Assembly (NCBI RefSeq): GCF_023022965.1
Contig: NZ_CP095462.1
Coordinates: forward strand, 310,001 to 374,000
Source of the DNA: Ectobacillus sp. JY-23
GTDB lineage: Bacteria; Bacillota; Bacilli; Bacillales; Bacillaceae_G
Length of the DNA stretch: 64,000 bases
Reading direction: 5' to 3'
Shown: one piece after another, positions 1 through 7,723 of the stretch
Position numbering within the stretch: the stretch's first letter is position 1
How the letters are laid out: the number at the start of each line of letters is the position of its first letter
Made by a program: the position numbers and the translations under genes
Notes under the pieces: model-generated
What the model was told of the DNA's origin: nothing
What the model saw: the letters and a program-made list of their open reading frames with translations, nothing else
Database searches by the model: none

Positions 1-575
1 AATATCTACTCACGATGGATACTGCAAAAGAAATTGCTATGGTCCAAAACAATGAAACTGGCCGCGTGGTTCGGAAGTACTTTATCAAAATTGAAAAGCA
101 AGCTAAACAGCAACCACAAACACAGGCGGAGATGCTTCTGTTATATGCACAACAAATGGTTGAGCAAGAACGTAAAGTACAACAACTCACACAAAAAGTA
201 GAAGAGACTGAACGCAAGGTCGAAGGTATAAGCGAAATCGTCGCCCTTAACTCCACAGATTGGAGGAAAGATACCACAGCAATCCTGAATAAAATCGCAT
301 TTAAAACAGGTGGATTTGACCAATACGGCAATATTCGAAACGAAAGCTATGAACTACTGGAACAACGAGCCAATGCAAATCTTGGCATCCGCGTCACAAA
401 CAAGAAAAAGAAAATGGCGCTGGAAGGTGTGGCCAAATCAAAAGTCGATAAGGTTTCCAAATTGGATGTCATTGATGATGACAAACGCCTGCTTGAGATT
501 TACTTAGCGGTCGTGAAAGAAATGGCGATTCGGTACGGTATTGATTACAGCCGTATAAAGGAGGAAAGTGCATGA
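1..575 (+). CDS. Phage antirepressor (AntA/AntB-like), C-terminal part
   Basis: The reading frame is open to the left edge (first full codon at 3), so this is the C-terminal part of a longer protein. The visible N-terminal stretch reads as the end of an Ant-type domain: YLLTMDTAKEIAMVQNN followed by RKYFIKIEKQ, the usual TLDMAKELAMV...RRYFIECEK pattern of phage antirepressors. A coiled coil follows at about residues 40-75 and a KilAC-like basic/helical C-terminal half comes after it. Such proteins relieve CI-type repression during induction. The gene overlaps the next by four bases (ATGA), so it heads the early operon. The ATG at 15 lies inside the conserved motif and is unlikely to be the true start. 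Confidence 0.8.
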   Translation, partial: YLLTMDTAKEIAMVQNNETGRVVRKYFIKIEKQAKQQPQTQAEMLLLYAQQMVEQERKVQQLTQKVEETERKVEGISEIVALNSTDWRKDTTAILNKIAFKTGGFDQYGNIRNESYELLEQRANANLGIRVTNKKKKMALEGVAKSKVDKVSKLDVIDDDKRLLEIYLAVVKEMAIRYGIDYSRIKEESA

Positions 576-940
576 TTAGCACAATCAAACGTTATACGCT
601 CAGTCAGCAAGTAGCGTCTACTGACCTTGAGTGCGCACTATCACTACAAAGCTATATCGCACATTGCAACAACTGGTTGCTGAGCACGATGAACCTAGCC
701 AACCCACAGGAAGCTGACGAACAATTTAGGTTTTGGAAACTTGAACAGCTAAGGGCTGAAATTGAATTGTTTGAGCTAAAAGAAAAGTTTGTTCAGAAAC
801 AAGCTGAGCAACAAAAGGTATCAGCTTTGCTACAAGATTTAGCAAACCGGGGTTTACATAGCGTAGCGCATGTCATCAGAGAAGCGCAGATGCGCGGTGA
901 GCAAGAGTATCTGCAGCTCATAGCACTTGAAGGGAGGTGA
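572..940 (+). CDS. Phage hypothetical protein, helical
   Basis: Protein of 122 residues that I do not recognise. It is rich in Gln, Glu and Leu. Residues 55-110 are predicted by eye to be long helices with coiled-coil character (QLRAEIELFELKEKF, KQAEQQKVSALLQDL). The start codon overlaps the stop of the antirepressor (ATGA) and is preceded by a strong AAGGAGG, so it is translationally coupled. Position suggests an early phage accessory protein. Confidence 0.75.
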   Translation: MISTIKRYTLSQQVASTDLECALSLQSYIAHCNNWLLSTMNLANPQEADEQFRFWKLEQLRAEIELFELKEKFVQKQAEQQKVSALLQDLANRGLHSVAHVIREAQMRGEQEYLQLIALEGR

Positions 941-945
941 GATAA

Positions 946-1128
946 GTGCAAGAGACACCTAAACGAAAAGAATTGCTAAAACGATTAAGTCGTTTTCGGA
1001 CTGTGCCTGGTCATGGTCGACACATCTCGAAAAAAACAGATGAAGAACTAGAGGTGTTTGTGAATTTGTTGGAATCCATGTTTAAACGAGGATCTAGTAA
1101 GGCTAAGGAGAGTGATACAAATGATTGA
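946..1128 (+). CDS. Small basic phage protein
   Basis: Sixty residues, GTG start behind GGGAGGTGAG. The N-terminal half is strongly basic (KRKELLKRLSRFRT) and the C-terminal half is acidic then basic. No family is recognised. It is tightly packed between neighbours in the early operon, which together with the good ribosome site supports it as real. Nucleic-acid binding is possible from charge alone, but that is inference. Confidence 0.65.
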   Translation: MQETPKRKELLKRLSRFRTVPGHGRHISKKTDEELEVFVNLLESMFKRGSSKAKESDTND

Positions 1129-1312
1129 GAACGGCATGACACTTCATAACGAGTATGACAGCTGTAAGAAAGACTTCAATGATTACTGCACAATCTGCGA
1201 TGGTGAGATTTATCACGGCATGAAGTATTACCAGATGGGGACTATCTTGATTTGCGAAGAATGCACACATCGGGTTTTAGAAATTGCCCTTGTGAGAGTG
1301 GCAGGAGAATAA
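1121..1312 (+). CDS. Small zinc-ribbon-like phage protein
   Basis: Protein of 63 residues counted from the ATG at 1121, which has AAGGAG 11 bases upstream; the in-frame GTG at 1112 sits on top of that site and is rejected. Two Cys pairs, CTIC and CEEC, are about 26 residues apart with an additional Cys earlier, a pattern that fits a small zinc-binding module. Function unknown. It overlaps the previous gene by eight bases. Confidence 0.7.
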   Translation: MIENGMTLHNEYDSCKKDFNDYCTICDGEIYHGMKYYQMGTILICEECTHRVLEIALVRVAGE

Positions 1313-1315
1313 AAA

Positions 1316-1337
1316 AGAACCCATTGGGGTGGGTTCT
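1316..1337. other. Short hairpin before the YqaJ nuclease gene
   Basis: AGAACCCA and TGGGTTCT form an 8-bp stem with a 6-base loop. A run of A precedes it and no run of T follows, so it would only resemble a terminator for leftward transcripts. It may instead stabilise or process the early message. Confidence 0.35.
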
Positions 1338-1386
1338 AGTGAAAAAGATTTCGGAATCAGTTTACCACAGAAAGAGAGGAAAAACC

Positions 1387-2322
1387 ATGCAAGCAAAAGT
1401 TTTGGTAAACACGCTTAATATGGATCGTGAAACGTGGTTAGCAATGCGGTCCAAAGGGATTGGGGGCTCAGATGTAGCTGCTCTTGCAGGATTAAGTAAA
1501 TGGAAATCACCAGTGCAAGTGTATCTTGAAAAAACAGGCTTGTTACAAAAAGAAGATGTACAAAGTGATGCTGCGTATTTTGGCAACATCTTGGAAGACA
1601 TAGTGGCAAAGGAATTCAGCTTACGAACTGGTTTAAAAGTCCAACGCCGTAATGCTATTCTGCAACATCCTGAGTATCCTTGGATGCTCGCTAACGTGGA
1701 CAGGCTCATTGTAGGGGAAAGAGTTGGTCTCGAGTGCAAAACCACCTCTGAATACAACAAGAAGGAATGGGAGGGCGATGAAATCCCTGCAGCTTATCTT
1801 TTGCAGTGTCAGCACTATATGGCGGTGACTGGCTATGAAGCATGGTGGATTGCTGTCCTGATTGGTGGGAACAAGTTCGTGTACAAAAAAGTGGAGCGTG
1901 ACGAGGATATCATTCATTACATCACCACTATTGAAAAAGACTTTTGGCAAGAGCACGTGGAGAAACAAGAGCCTCCAATGTTTGATGGTACAGAAGCATC
2001 AGGTGAATTGCTTAAACAAATGTATCCAGATGCCTTGAAAGACAGTTTTGTAAGTCTTGGTCAACAAGCTGAGTTGTTGATTGAGGCCCGGAACCAGGTG
2101 GAGGCAGAACTTAAAGCCTTAGAAAAACAGAAAGCAGAGTATGAGAACAAACTGAAAGCGATGCTTGGTGAAAATGAAGCTGGTGGTACTGAGAAGTACA
2201 CCATTACATGGAAGTCCGTTACATCTAAGCGTATCGACAGTAAGAAGCTTCAACAAGAAATGCCAGAAATCTATGCAAAGTATGTGAAGGAAAGTTCTTC
2301 TCGCCGCTTCGCAATTAAATAA
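1387..2322 (+). CDS. yqaJ: YqaJ-like phage recombination nuclease
   Basis: Exonuclease of the YqaJ/lambda-Exo-like PD-(D/E)xK superfamily, 311 residues. It should resect double-stranded ends and work with the adjacent RecT in single-strand annealing recombination. The N-terminus carries the family motif GIGGSDVAALAGLSKW at about residues 22-37; GNILEDIVAKEF and ANVDRLI...GLECKTTSEY follow, the last supplying the E-x-K of the catalytic core. A coiled coil occupies roughly residues 235-265. The ATG at 1387 has AGAGAGGA upstream and begins the conserved part; an in-frame upstream extension runs through the neighbouring hairpin and is rejected. Confidence 0.92.
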   Translation: MQAKVLVNTLNMDRETWLAMRSKGIGGSDVAALAGLSKWKSPVQVYLEKTGLLQKEDVQSDAAYFGNILEDIVAKEFSLRTGLKVQRRNAILQHPEYPWMLANVDRLIVGERVGLECKTTSEYNKKEWEGDEIPAAYLLQCQHYMAVTGYEAWWIAVLIGGNKFVYKKVERDEDIIHYITTIEKDFWQEHVEKQEPPMFDGTEASGELLKQMYPDALKDSFVSLGQQAELLIEARNQVEAELKALEKQKAEYENKLKAMLGENEAGGTEKYTITWKSVTSKRIDSKKLQQEMPEIYAKYVKESSSRRFAIK

Positions 2323-2338
2323 AGGGAGGATTCAACCA

Positions 2339-3172
2339 ATGGCAACTAACGACAAGTTGAAGAACCAATTAGCAAGCCGCACAAGTAATAAACCAGCACC
2401 AGTAGCAGACACCATCGAGGCGTATATGAAGAAGATGGCACCGCGTTTCGCAGAAGTTCTACCAAAGCACATGGATATGGAACGCATGAGTCGTATCGCG
2501 TTAACAACCATTCGTACAAACCCAAAGCTTCTTGAAGCGACGGTACCGTCTTTGATGGGAGCAGTTATGCAAGCAGTGCAATTAGGGTTAGAGCCAGGTC
2601 TGCTAGGTCATTGCTACTTGTTACCATTCAAAAACAATAAAGCAGGCACAACAGATGTACAGTTCATCATTGGCTATAAAGGGATGATTGACCTTGCACG
2701 TCGATCTGGTCACATCCAAAGTATTTATGCTCATGCTGTTTATCAAAATGATGATTTTGAATATGAATTGGGACTACACCCACAACTAACACATAAGCCA
2801 TCCTTCGGAGAACGTGGTGAATTTATTGGAGCCTACGCTGTTGCTCATTTTAAGGACGGTGGTTACCAAATGGAATTCATGCCAAAGTCGGAGATTGAAA
2901 AGCGTCGTGGTCGCTCTAAGTCAAAAGATTTTGGACCATGGAAGACAGATTATGAAGAGATGGCTAAGAAAACTGTTGTACGCGCCATGTTTAAATACTT
3001 ACCGATTTCTATCGAGGTACAAGCACAAGCGCAGCAAGATGAGGTTGTTCGCAAAGATATCACAGCAGATCCGGAGTACATTGAGGCAGATGCAGTTGAG
3101 ATTAATATGGGAAACGTGATTGAAACGGAGCCTGAAGAATCTAATGGAGATATTCCTGATTCACTAGTTTAA
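2339..3172 (+). CDS. recT: RecT single-strand annealing protein
   Basis: RecT/Bet-like annealase, 277 residues, which coats single-stranded DNA and anneals complementary strands in phage recombination. The hallmark RecT core is clear: PSLMGAVMQAVQLGLEPG, then VQFIIGYKGMIDLARRSG, then a C-terminal DYEEMAKKTVVRAMFKY segment. It starts 16 bases after the YqaJ nuclease gene behind GGGAGG, forming the classical exonuclease-annealase pair. The C-terminus is acidic (EPEESNGDIPDS), as in many RecT proteins. A GC-rich hairpin follows at 3182-3203. Confidence 0.95.
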   Translation: MATNDKLKNQLASRTSNKPAPVADTIEAYMKKMAPRFAEVLPKHMDMERMSRIALTTIRTNPKLLEATVPSLMGAVMQAVQLGLEPGLLGHCYLLPFKNNKAGTTDVQFIIGYKGMIDLARRSGHIQSIYAHAVYQNDDFEYELGLHPQLTHKPSFGERGEFIGAYAVAHFKDGGYQMEFMPKSEIEKRRGRSKSKDFGPWKTDYEEMAKKTVVRAMFKYLPISIEVQAQAQQDEVVRKDITADPEYIEADAVEINMGNVIETEPEESNGDIPDSLV

Positions 3173-3181
3173 ATAAAAAGA

Positions 3182-3203
3182 CTCCTCCCGGCCCAGGGAG
3201 GAG
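3182..3203 (+). terminator. Hairpin after recT
   Basis: CTCCTCCC and GGGAGGAG form a perfect 8-bp stem with a 6-base loop. The downstream tract is CACTTAAAAAAT rather than a run of T, so this is a weak or partial terminator that may lower expression of the replication genes. Confidence 0.5.
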
Positions 3204-3270
3204 CACTTAAAAAATATTAGATAATACAGGTTATTCCAAATATAAACATTTTATGCAAGGAGGAAGCAGC

Positions 3271-4155
3271 ATGGCCACGTTCAGACAAATTTACACTTCT
3301 TTCTGGCAAGATCCAAAGGTGCTGGAAGAAATGACTCCCGAAGATAAACTGTTTTACGTTTACTTGATGACAAACCCACAAACAAAGCAGATAGGTGTAT
3401 ATCCATTAACTAAAAAAACAATGGCATATGAAATTGGCTATTCTCCCCAAGCGATAGATAGCTTAATTGAAAGATTTGAAAGTCATCACAAGGTCATCAA
3501 ATATAATCCTCAAACGCGTGAGATTGCGTTGTTGAACTGGGGTAAATACAACTTTAATAAGGGCGGAAAGCCAATTGAAGATTGTGTTAGGAAAGAGCTG
3601 AATGAGATTAAAGACAAGTCACTGATTGCATTAGTAGCAGAACGGATTTCCAACGAGAAAATTCACTCTATTTACTTGCAACATCTCGTTGACGTATCGG
3701 GTAACGACACGTCCGACGATACGTATTACGATTCGCCAACGATACGGGGTACGACTTCCCCCCAAGAACAACAACAAGAAAAAGAACAACAACAAGAAAA
3801 AGAAAAAGAACAACAACAAGAAGAACCTGTCGATGGTGCCGTCGAGATTATAGCCAATAAATTTATGCAGTTACGAGGAAAAGGATTTCCATCCACAAAT
3901 GATTACAACGTCATTAAGCAAGTAATAGATGATGGTGTACCGACAAAAGACATTCTCTATTACTTGGAGGAGTGTTTCCGGCACTATACACCTAAACACA
4001 GCATGGATCGAATTAATTCATTTGCTTACTGTGCGCAATATATTTTAAATCGCTATATGGCTAAGAATTTACCAAAATCAAAACGAAAAGGAGGGGTTCA
4101 TAGTGGAGGCTCTCAATCAGGTGATGAGTCGGATTTTGAATACATCGGGTTGTGA
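3271..4155 (+). CDS. DnaD-like phage replication initiator
   Basis: Protein of 294 residues. The N-terminal winged-helix part (FRQIYTSFWQDPKV, KLFYVYLMTNP, YPLTKKTMAYEIGYS) and the C-terminal DnaD/DnaB_2 domain (about residues 195-265, with YLEECFRHYTPKH and FAYCAQYILNRY) define a primosomal initiator that binds the phage origin and recruits the helicase loader. Between them is a linker of EQQQEK repeats encoded by an 18-base tandem repeat near 3766-3825. The ATG at 3271 has AAGGAGGAAGC upstream. It overlaps the loader gene by 53 bases. Confidence 0.85.
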   Translation: MATFRQIYTSFWQDPKVLEEMTPEDKLFYVYLMTNPQTKQIGVYPLTKKTMAYEIGYSPQAIDSLIERFESHHKVIKYNPQTREIALLNWGKYNFNKGGKPIEDCVRKELNEIKDKSLIALVAERISNEKIHSIYLQHLVDVSGNDTSDDTYYDSPTIRGTTSPQEQQQEKEQQQEKEKEQQQEEPVDGAVEIIANKFMQLRGKGFPSTNDYNVIKQVIDDGVPTKDILYYLEECFRHYTPKHSMDRINSFAYCAQYILNRYMAKNLPKSKRKGGVHSGGSQSGDESDFEYIGL

Positions 4156-4930
4156 TGAAGGTACGGAAGGAGCTACTTGTCAGCACTGTGGAACGTTTGT
4201 ACCAGCGTTTTTAGTTGAGGTGAAAGAGTTGAAGATTAAGCGAAAGGTACAACCGACTTGTCACTGTGTAGTAGAACGTGAAGAAGCTTTTCTTAGAGAA
4301 GCGAACAACTATACAAAGCGAAAAGAGATTGAAAAGCTGTTCAGCATTAGTAACCTTGGCGAACGGTTTCAAAGATCAACATTTGAAGCCTTCTTAGAAC
4401 GTGAGGGGAGCACAAAGGCAGTATCTGCAGCTAAACAGTATGTGCAAGAGTTTGAATCTTGGAAAGGTGAATCACTTATGATTTGGGGTGACCCAGGGAA
4501 TGGAAAAACCCATCTTGCTGCGGCCGTAGCTAACACGCTCACAGCAAAAGGCTACATCGTTGTTTTTCAAAGTGTGCCGGAGCTTTTACAACGAATTAGA
4601 AGTACTTTCAACAGCGACAACAAAGAAAATGAAGCACAAATCATGCGGGCATTGTTGGAATGTGATCTGCTTATCTTGGACGATATTGGAGCAGAAAAAG
4701 CAACAGAATGGGTAGAAGAAAAGTTATTCAACATTATTGATGGGCGGTATCGAAAGGAGAAACCAACTTTCTTCACTAGTAACCTACAGCCTAAGCATTT
4801 ACAAGACCAAGTTGGGAAGCGCTCTTATGACCGCATGGTAGAAACGAGTTTGACCGTAGAAAACAAGGCCAGTAGCTATCGTCGAGAGATTGCAAAGCAG
4901 CGCCTTATGAAATATGGTGGTCAATTGTGA
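4103..4930 (+). CDS. DnaC/DnaI-like helicase loader ATPase
   Basis: AAA+ ATPase of the DnaC/IstB family, 275 residues, expected to load the host replicative helicase at the phage origin. Walker A GDPGNGKT is at residues 129-136, Walker B LLILDDIG at about 192-199, and the sensor segment PTFFTSNL follows. The N-terminus carries CQHC and CHC cysteines typical of a zinc-binding loader domain. The GTG start at 4103 lies inside the end of the DnaD-like gene behind AAAAGGAGGGG, so the two genes are coupled. Pairing with a DnaD-like initiator is the usual arrangement in Gram-positive phages. Confidence 0.9.
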   Translation: MEALNQVMSRILNTSGCDEGTEGATCQHCGTFVPAFLVEVKELKIKRKVQPTCHCVVEREEAFLREANNYTKRKEIEKLFSISNLGERFQRSTFEAFLEREGSTKAVSAAKQYVQEFESWKGESLMIWGDPGNGKTHLAAAVANTLTAKGYIVVFQSVPELLQRIRSTFNSDNKENEAQIMRALLECDLLILDDIGAEKATEWVEEKLFNIIDGRYRKEKPTFFTSNLQPKHLQDQVGKRSYDRMVETSLTVENKASSYRREIAKQRLMKYGGQL

Positions 4931-5157
4931 GTAAAGAGCAGAGGAGAAAGTTACATCTACCGTTAGAACATAGAAATCTCCATTGGTACTGGTATGAGGA
5001 TGACCTGGACAAGTTTCGGTGGCTTTGGAACAGAGGAGCTACGGTTGAAGAGATGGCCACAGAGCTTAAAAAGAATCCTTATGACGTAATTATCCTAATT
5101 TTGGACCAGGCAGATTTAGGGGAAATTAAGCCCCGCTCGATGGGGTTAGGGATATAA
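4927..5157 (+). CDS. Small phage protein with HTH-like segment
   Basis: Seventy-six residues, GTG start overlapping the loader stop (GTGA). An aromatic-rich N-terminus (HRNLHWYWYEDD) precedes GATVEEMATELKKNPYDV, which looks like a helix-turn-helix core. Not recognised further. Tight coupling to the replication genes suggests a role around DNA metabolism, by position only. Confidence 0.65.
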   Translation: MSKEQRRKLHLPLEHRNLHWYWYEDDLDKFRWLWNRGATVEEMATELKKNPYDVIILILDQADLGEIKPRSMGLGI

Positions 5158-5169
5158 GGGGGAACGGAG

Positions 5170-5286
5170 ATGAATAAACAAAAGCAGAGAAAACGCTTGA
5201 GACGTGCGATTAAGCTTCGCCAGAAAGCAGGTTTAAAACATGATTGGCGCAACATGTTGATTCGCTTAGGTTGGATTCAGCCGTGA
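5170..5286 (+). CDS. Very small basic phage protein (38 residues)
   Basis: ATG at 5170 preceded by AAGGGGGAACGG. The product is highly basic (NKQKQRKRLRRAIKLRQKAG) and ends RLGWIQP. Its stop overlaps the GTG of the next gene by three bases, so it exactly fills the gap in an otherwise continuous operon. That packing is the main evidence for it. Function unknown; nucleic-acid binding is plausible from charge. Confidence 0.6.
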   Translation: MNKQKQRKRLRRAIKLRQKAGLKHDWRNMLIRLGWIQP

Positions 5287-5453
5287 TACTAACAGGTAGG
5301 TGCGGGAATTGTGGTTGTGGTTCATTTAAACCCGGCTTAGGTAAAGGGAGTTTAAAAGGGCATTTACTCCGATGTTGTAAACAATGCAAGCAAATCGAGG
5401 ATACAGACACGGAGAAAGTGCTTCGTAAAGGGGAAGAGGTGAAATTTCAATGA
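5283..5453 (+). CDS. Small cysteine-rich phage protein
   Basis: Fifty-six residues from the GTG at 5283, which overlaps the previous stop. It contains CGNCGCG near the N-terminus and CCKQCKQ about 23 residues later, a likely four-Cys zinc ribbon. The stop overlaps the RusA start (ATGA). A longer frame starting at 5244 would run through the upstream small gene and is less likely. Function unknown. Confidence 0.65.
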   Translation: MILTGRCGNCGCGSFKPGLGKGSLKGHLLRCCKQCKQIEDTDTEKVLRKGEEVKFQ

Positions 5454-5887
5454 TCGCATTTACGGTGTATGGGGAACCTGTTGCACAGGGTAGACCGAGA
5501 GCAAGCACCATCAATGGCATGGTGCGCATGTACGATCCAAAGAAGTCCAAGGATTTTAAGCAAATTGTGAAATTAGTGGCGCAGGACTATGCGCCAACGC
5601 AGTTACTTGAAGGTCCTTTGTTATTAGAAGTTAAGGTGTTTAAATCATCGCTAAAAAGTTTCTCAAACAAAAAGAAGCTGCAGGCTGAGCAGGGTATCTT
5701 ACGGCCGACTTCTAAGCCAGATGTAGATAACTATGTAAAAGGGATTAAAGACGCCTGTAATAAGGTTCTTTGGAAAGATGATAGTCAAGTAGTGGAACTA
5801 CGTGTCAGTAAATGGTATAGCGAGAAGCCTCGTATTGAGGTGGCTGTCCAGCTGCTTGATGAAGAAAAACAACTAACAATTTTATAG
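5450..5887 (+). CDS. rusA: RusA-family Holliday junction resolvase
   Basis: Endonuclease of 145 residues that resolves four-way junctions made during phage recombination. The family pattern is clear: FTVYGEPVAQGRPRA at the N-terminus, KPDVDN at residues 89-94 supplying acidic metal ligands D91 and D93, and WKDDSQVV with D110/D111. Length matches RusA enzymes. It lies downstream of the nuclease, annealase and replication genes, completing the recombination set. Confidence 0.93.
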   Translation: MIAFTVYGEPVAQGRPRASTINGMVRMYDPKKSKDFKQIVKLVAQDYAPTQLLEGPLLLEVKVFKSSLKSFSNKKKLQAEQGILRPTSKPDVDNYVKGIKDACNKVLWKDDSQVVELRVSKWYSEKPRIEVAVQLLDEEKQLTIL

Positions 5888-5899
5888 GGGGATGGGGAA

Positions 5900-6481
5900 A
5901 TGAGCTACATTGAATTTAAACCTGTTTTAAAGAAAGTGAACCTAAAGCCGGATGGCAAGCAAGAAATCGTTTTGGAAGTAACAAACGGTACACTGAATGG
6001 CAAGTTAGATGCATTGTCTGAAATGATTGACTGCAAGGTAGAAGTTTCTTTGGAATCACTTGAAGTGAACTACAGCATCACAATTAACGCCCGAACAAAC
6101 AAGCCAATGCGTGAGTACACAGTAGATGATAAAGGTGTTGTGCAGGAGTTAAAGCCTTCGCATGAACAATTAGAAGCGGAATTGGACGTTGCAGAAGCAA
6201 AGGTACCAACAAAAGAAGAAAAACAAGAAGCGGATCGTGAAATCATTGATGCTTTTATTATCAGTGGTATGGCCCCAAGCTACGATGACCTGCCTAACGA
6301 CTTTGCGAACATCGTGAAGCGAAAACTTGAAGGGGAGTCGTACAACAAGCTTGCAAATGAATTAGGCATATCCTCTAGTGAAATTGTGACTTTCGTAGGC
6401 GAATACCGCCAGCGTGTTGCACCGCTTGCTGTGAAATGGAACGAGTGGAAGGAACAGCAAGACGAAGACGCTGACAAGTAA
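5900..6481 (+). CDS. Phage hypothetical protein with C-terminal HTH-like region
   Basis: Protein of 193 residues, ATG behind GGGGGATGGGG. The N-terminal 75 residues are beta-rich (IVLEVTNGTLNGKL, VEVSLESLEVNYSI), the middle is acidic, and residues 135-170 contain KRKLEGESYNKLANELGISSSEIVTFV, which reads as a helix-turn-helix. No family is recognised. It is the last gene of the early block, followed by a GC-rich hairpin at 6489-6504. Confidence 0.7.
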   Translation: MSYIEFKPVLKKVNLKPDGKQEIVLEVTNGTLNGKLDALSEMIDCKVEVSLESLEVNYSITINARTNKPMREYTVDDKGVVQELKPSHEQLEAELDVAEAKVPTKEEKQEADREIIDAFIISGMAPSYDDLPNDFANIVKRKLEGESYNKLANELGISSSEIVTFVGEYRQRVAPLAVKWNEWKEQQDEDADK

Positions 6482-6488
6482 ATAGTAT

Positions 6489-6504
6489 GGCGGCTAAGGC
6501 CGCC
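6489..6504 (+). terminator. GC-rich hairpin between early genes
   Basis: GGCGGC and GCCGCC form a 6-bp stem with a 4-base loop, followed by TGTTCTTT. The weak U-tract suggests only partial termination. Confidence 0.4.
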
Positions 6505-6529
6505 TGTTCTTTAAAGGGGGAGCAGAGAG

Positions 6530-7333
6530 ATGAGCACAGGAACAAGTGGTTATAGTGGCTCAGATCGTCGGAGAGGACTGCCACGATTTGGGGTAGGCAA
6601 AGACAATCGAGATACGTTTGATTACAGCAAAGTTACAACGTATCAAATGACAGAGGAGGAGTTAGCTATGGTTAGACAAGGTGGGAGCTTTAAAACCGAG
6701 GCAGAATGGGATGATATTTGTGCAAAAGCGGTGGAAGAATTAAAGACCGGCAAACAATTAGGGAGCATTGCGAAAATACTCGAGGTCAAGACACCAAGTT
6801 TACACGGGCATCTGAAAAAGCGTAAATTGCCCACTACGGCGAAATGGGCGCGCAAGGTAACAGATATACCGGAAAAGGAAAAAAATGCGACAGAGGCGAA
6901 ACTGGAGCCTGATAACAGTGTTGAAGATGCAACAATGCAGATTAGTATCAATTCAAATGATGCAAAACATGTAATTAAACAACATGTAGTTAGTTGGAAA
7001 GCACCTAGAAACGAAGCAGTAAATAGCGAGTTGCAACAAACTCTTGATAATCTGCGGAAAGAGTATGACCAATGGAGAGCGAATTACGACACGATTCAAA
7101 GAGACAACACACGACTGGAAATTGAAATGCGTGATTTGGCAGAGACTTTAAGTATAAAAGAAAAAGAGCTTGCTAGGCTGCAAGGAGAAATAAATCGCCT
7201 AACAGCAGAGCTGCAAGACGCGACAAGTCAGCAATTCGATCTGCAGCAAGCGGAAGTTAACGAAAGTATTCGGTTCCGGAAAGCATTAGCGGTCATCGCG
7301 GCTCAGCAAGATTTGCTAGATATTATGTTTTAA
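6530..7333 (+). CDS. Phage regulator-like protein: HTH plus coiled coil
   Basis: Protein of 267 residues. Residues about 55-100 hold WDDICAKAVEELKTGKQLGSIAKILEVKTPSLHGHLKKRKL, which reads as a helix-turn-helix. Residues about 165-250 form a long coiled coil (LQQTLDNLRKEYDQW, LARLQGEINRLTAELQ). The N-terminus is Gly/Ser/Arg-rich and looks disordered. It may bind DNA as an oligomer; target unknown. The ATG at 6530 follows AAAGGGGGAGC. The gene is convergent with the small reverse-strand gene at 7363-7620. Confidence 0.7.
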   Translation: MSTGTSGYSGSDRRRGLPRFGVGKDNRDTFDYSKVTTYQMTEEELAMVRQGGSFKTEAEWDDICAKAVEELKTGKQLGSIAKILEVKTPSLHGHLKKRKLPTTAKWARKVTDIPEKEKNATEAKLEPDNSVEDATMQISINSNDAKHVIKQHVVSWKAPRNEAVNSELQQTLDNLRKEYDQWRANYDTIQRDNTRLEIEMRDLAETLSIKEKELARLQGEINRLTAELQDATSQQFDLQQAEVNESIRFRKALAVIAAQQDLLDIMF

Positions 7334-7355
7334 AATGTGGAATTACAGATAAAAA

Positions 7356-7374
7356 GCCCACATTACCTGTGGAC
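7356..7374 (-). terminator. Terminator of the reverse-strand phage gene
   Basis: Read on the minus strand, GTCCACA and TGTGGGC form a 7-bp stem around GGTAA, followed by TTTTT. The stop codon of the 7363-7620 gene lies in the loop, so the terminator overlaps the coding end. Confidence 0.7.
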
Positions 7375-7620
7375 TAAATGACCGGGACCTTCTAACACTA
7401 TTTCTTCAATACTTCTTACTGGAAAGCAATAATCAGTCCCACTCTGGCCAGATTTTATAGCTACCAGTTCAACTTCGGGAAAGTATCCAGATACAATACC
7501 TTGTAACTTTTTATAGTCGTTACCAACTCGATATGTAACCGAAATAACCATATCATTTGTATGACAGAGATCAAAAAAGCTATATTTTTCATTCGTCTTC
7601 AATAAACAATTCTTTTCCAT
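7363..7620 (-). CDS. Small reverse-strand phage protein, Sm/SH3-barrel-like
   Basis: Eighty-five residues from the ATG at 7620, with GAGGTGATT upstream on the minus strand; the in-frame GTG nine bases earlier overlaps that site. The C-terminal part (LQGIVSGYFPEVELVAIK, PVRSIEEIVLEG) has the alternating strand pattern of small Sm-like or SH3 barrels such as YolD-like proteins, but I cannot assign it. It is transcribed against the early operon from its own promoter region and has its own terminator, so it may be expressed in the lysogen. Confidence 0.65.
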   Translation of the reverse strand: MEKNCLLKTNEKYSFFDLCHTNDMVISVTYRVGNDYKKLQGIVSGYFPEVELVAIKSGQSGTDYCFPVRSIEEIVLEGPGHLVHR

Positions 7621-7723
7621 ATTAATCACCTCGATAATAGATATAGCTTTGTTTGGCTCTTTAGAACATAAATGATAAAAGGCCGTGCTTTTAAATTTAC
7701 TAATGAAAAGGGGTGAAGAAGCT

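Noticed and set aside
3770-3830. Possible CRISPR-like repetition
   Set aside because: The repeat is an 18-base coding microsatellite without spacers. No CRISPR array or cas gene was seen in the window.
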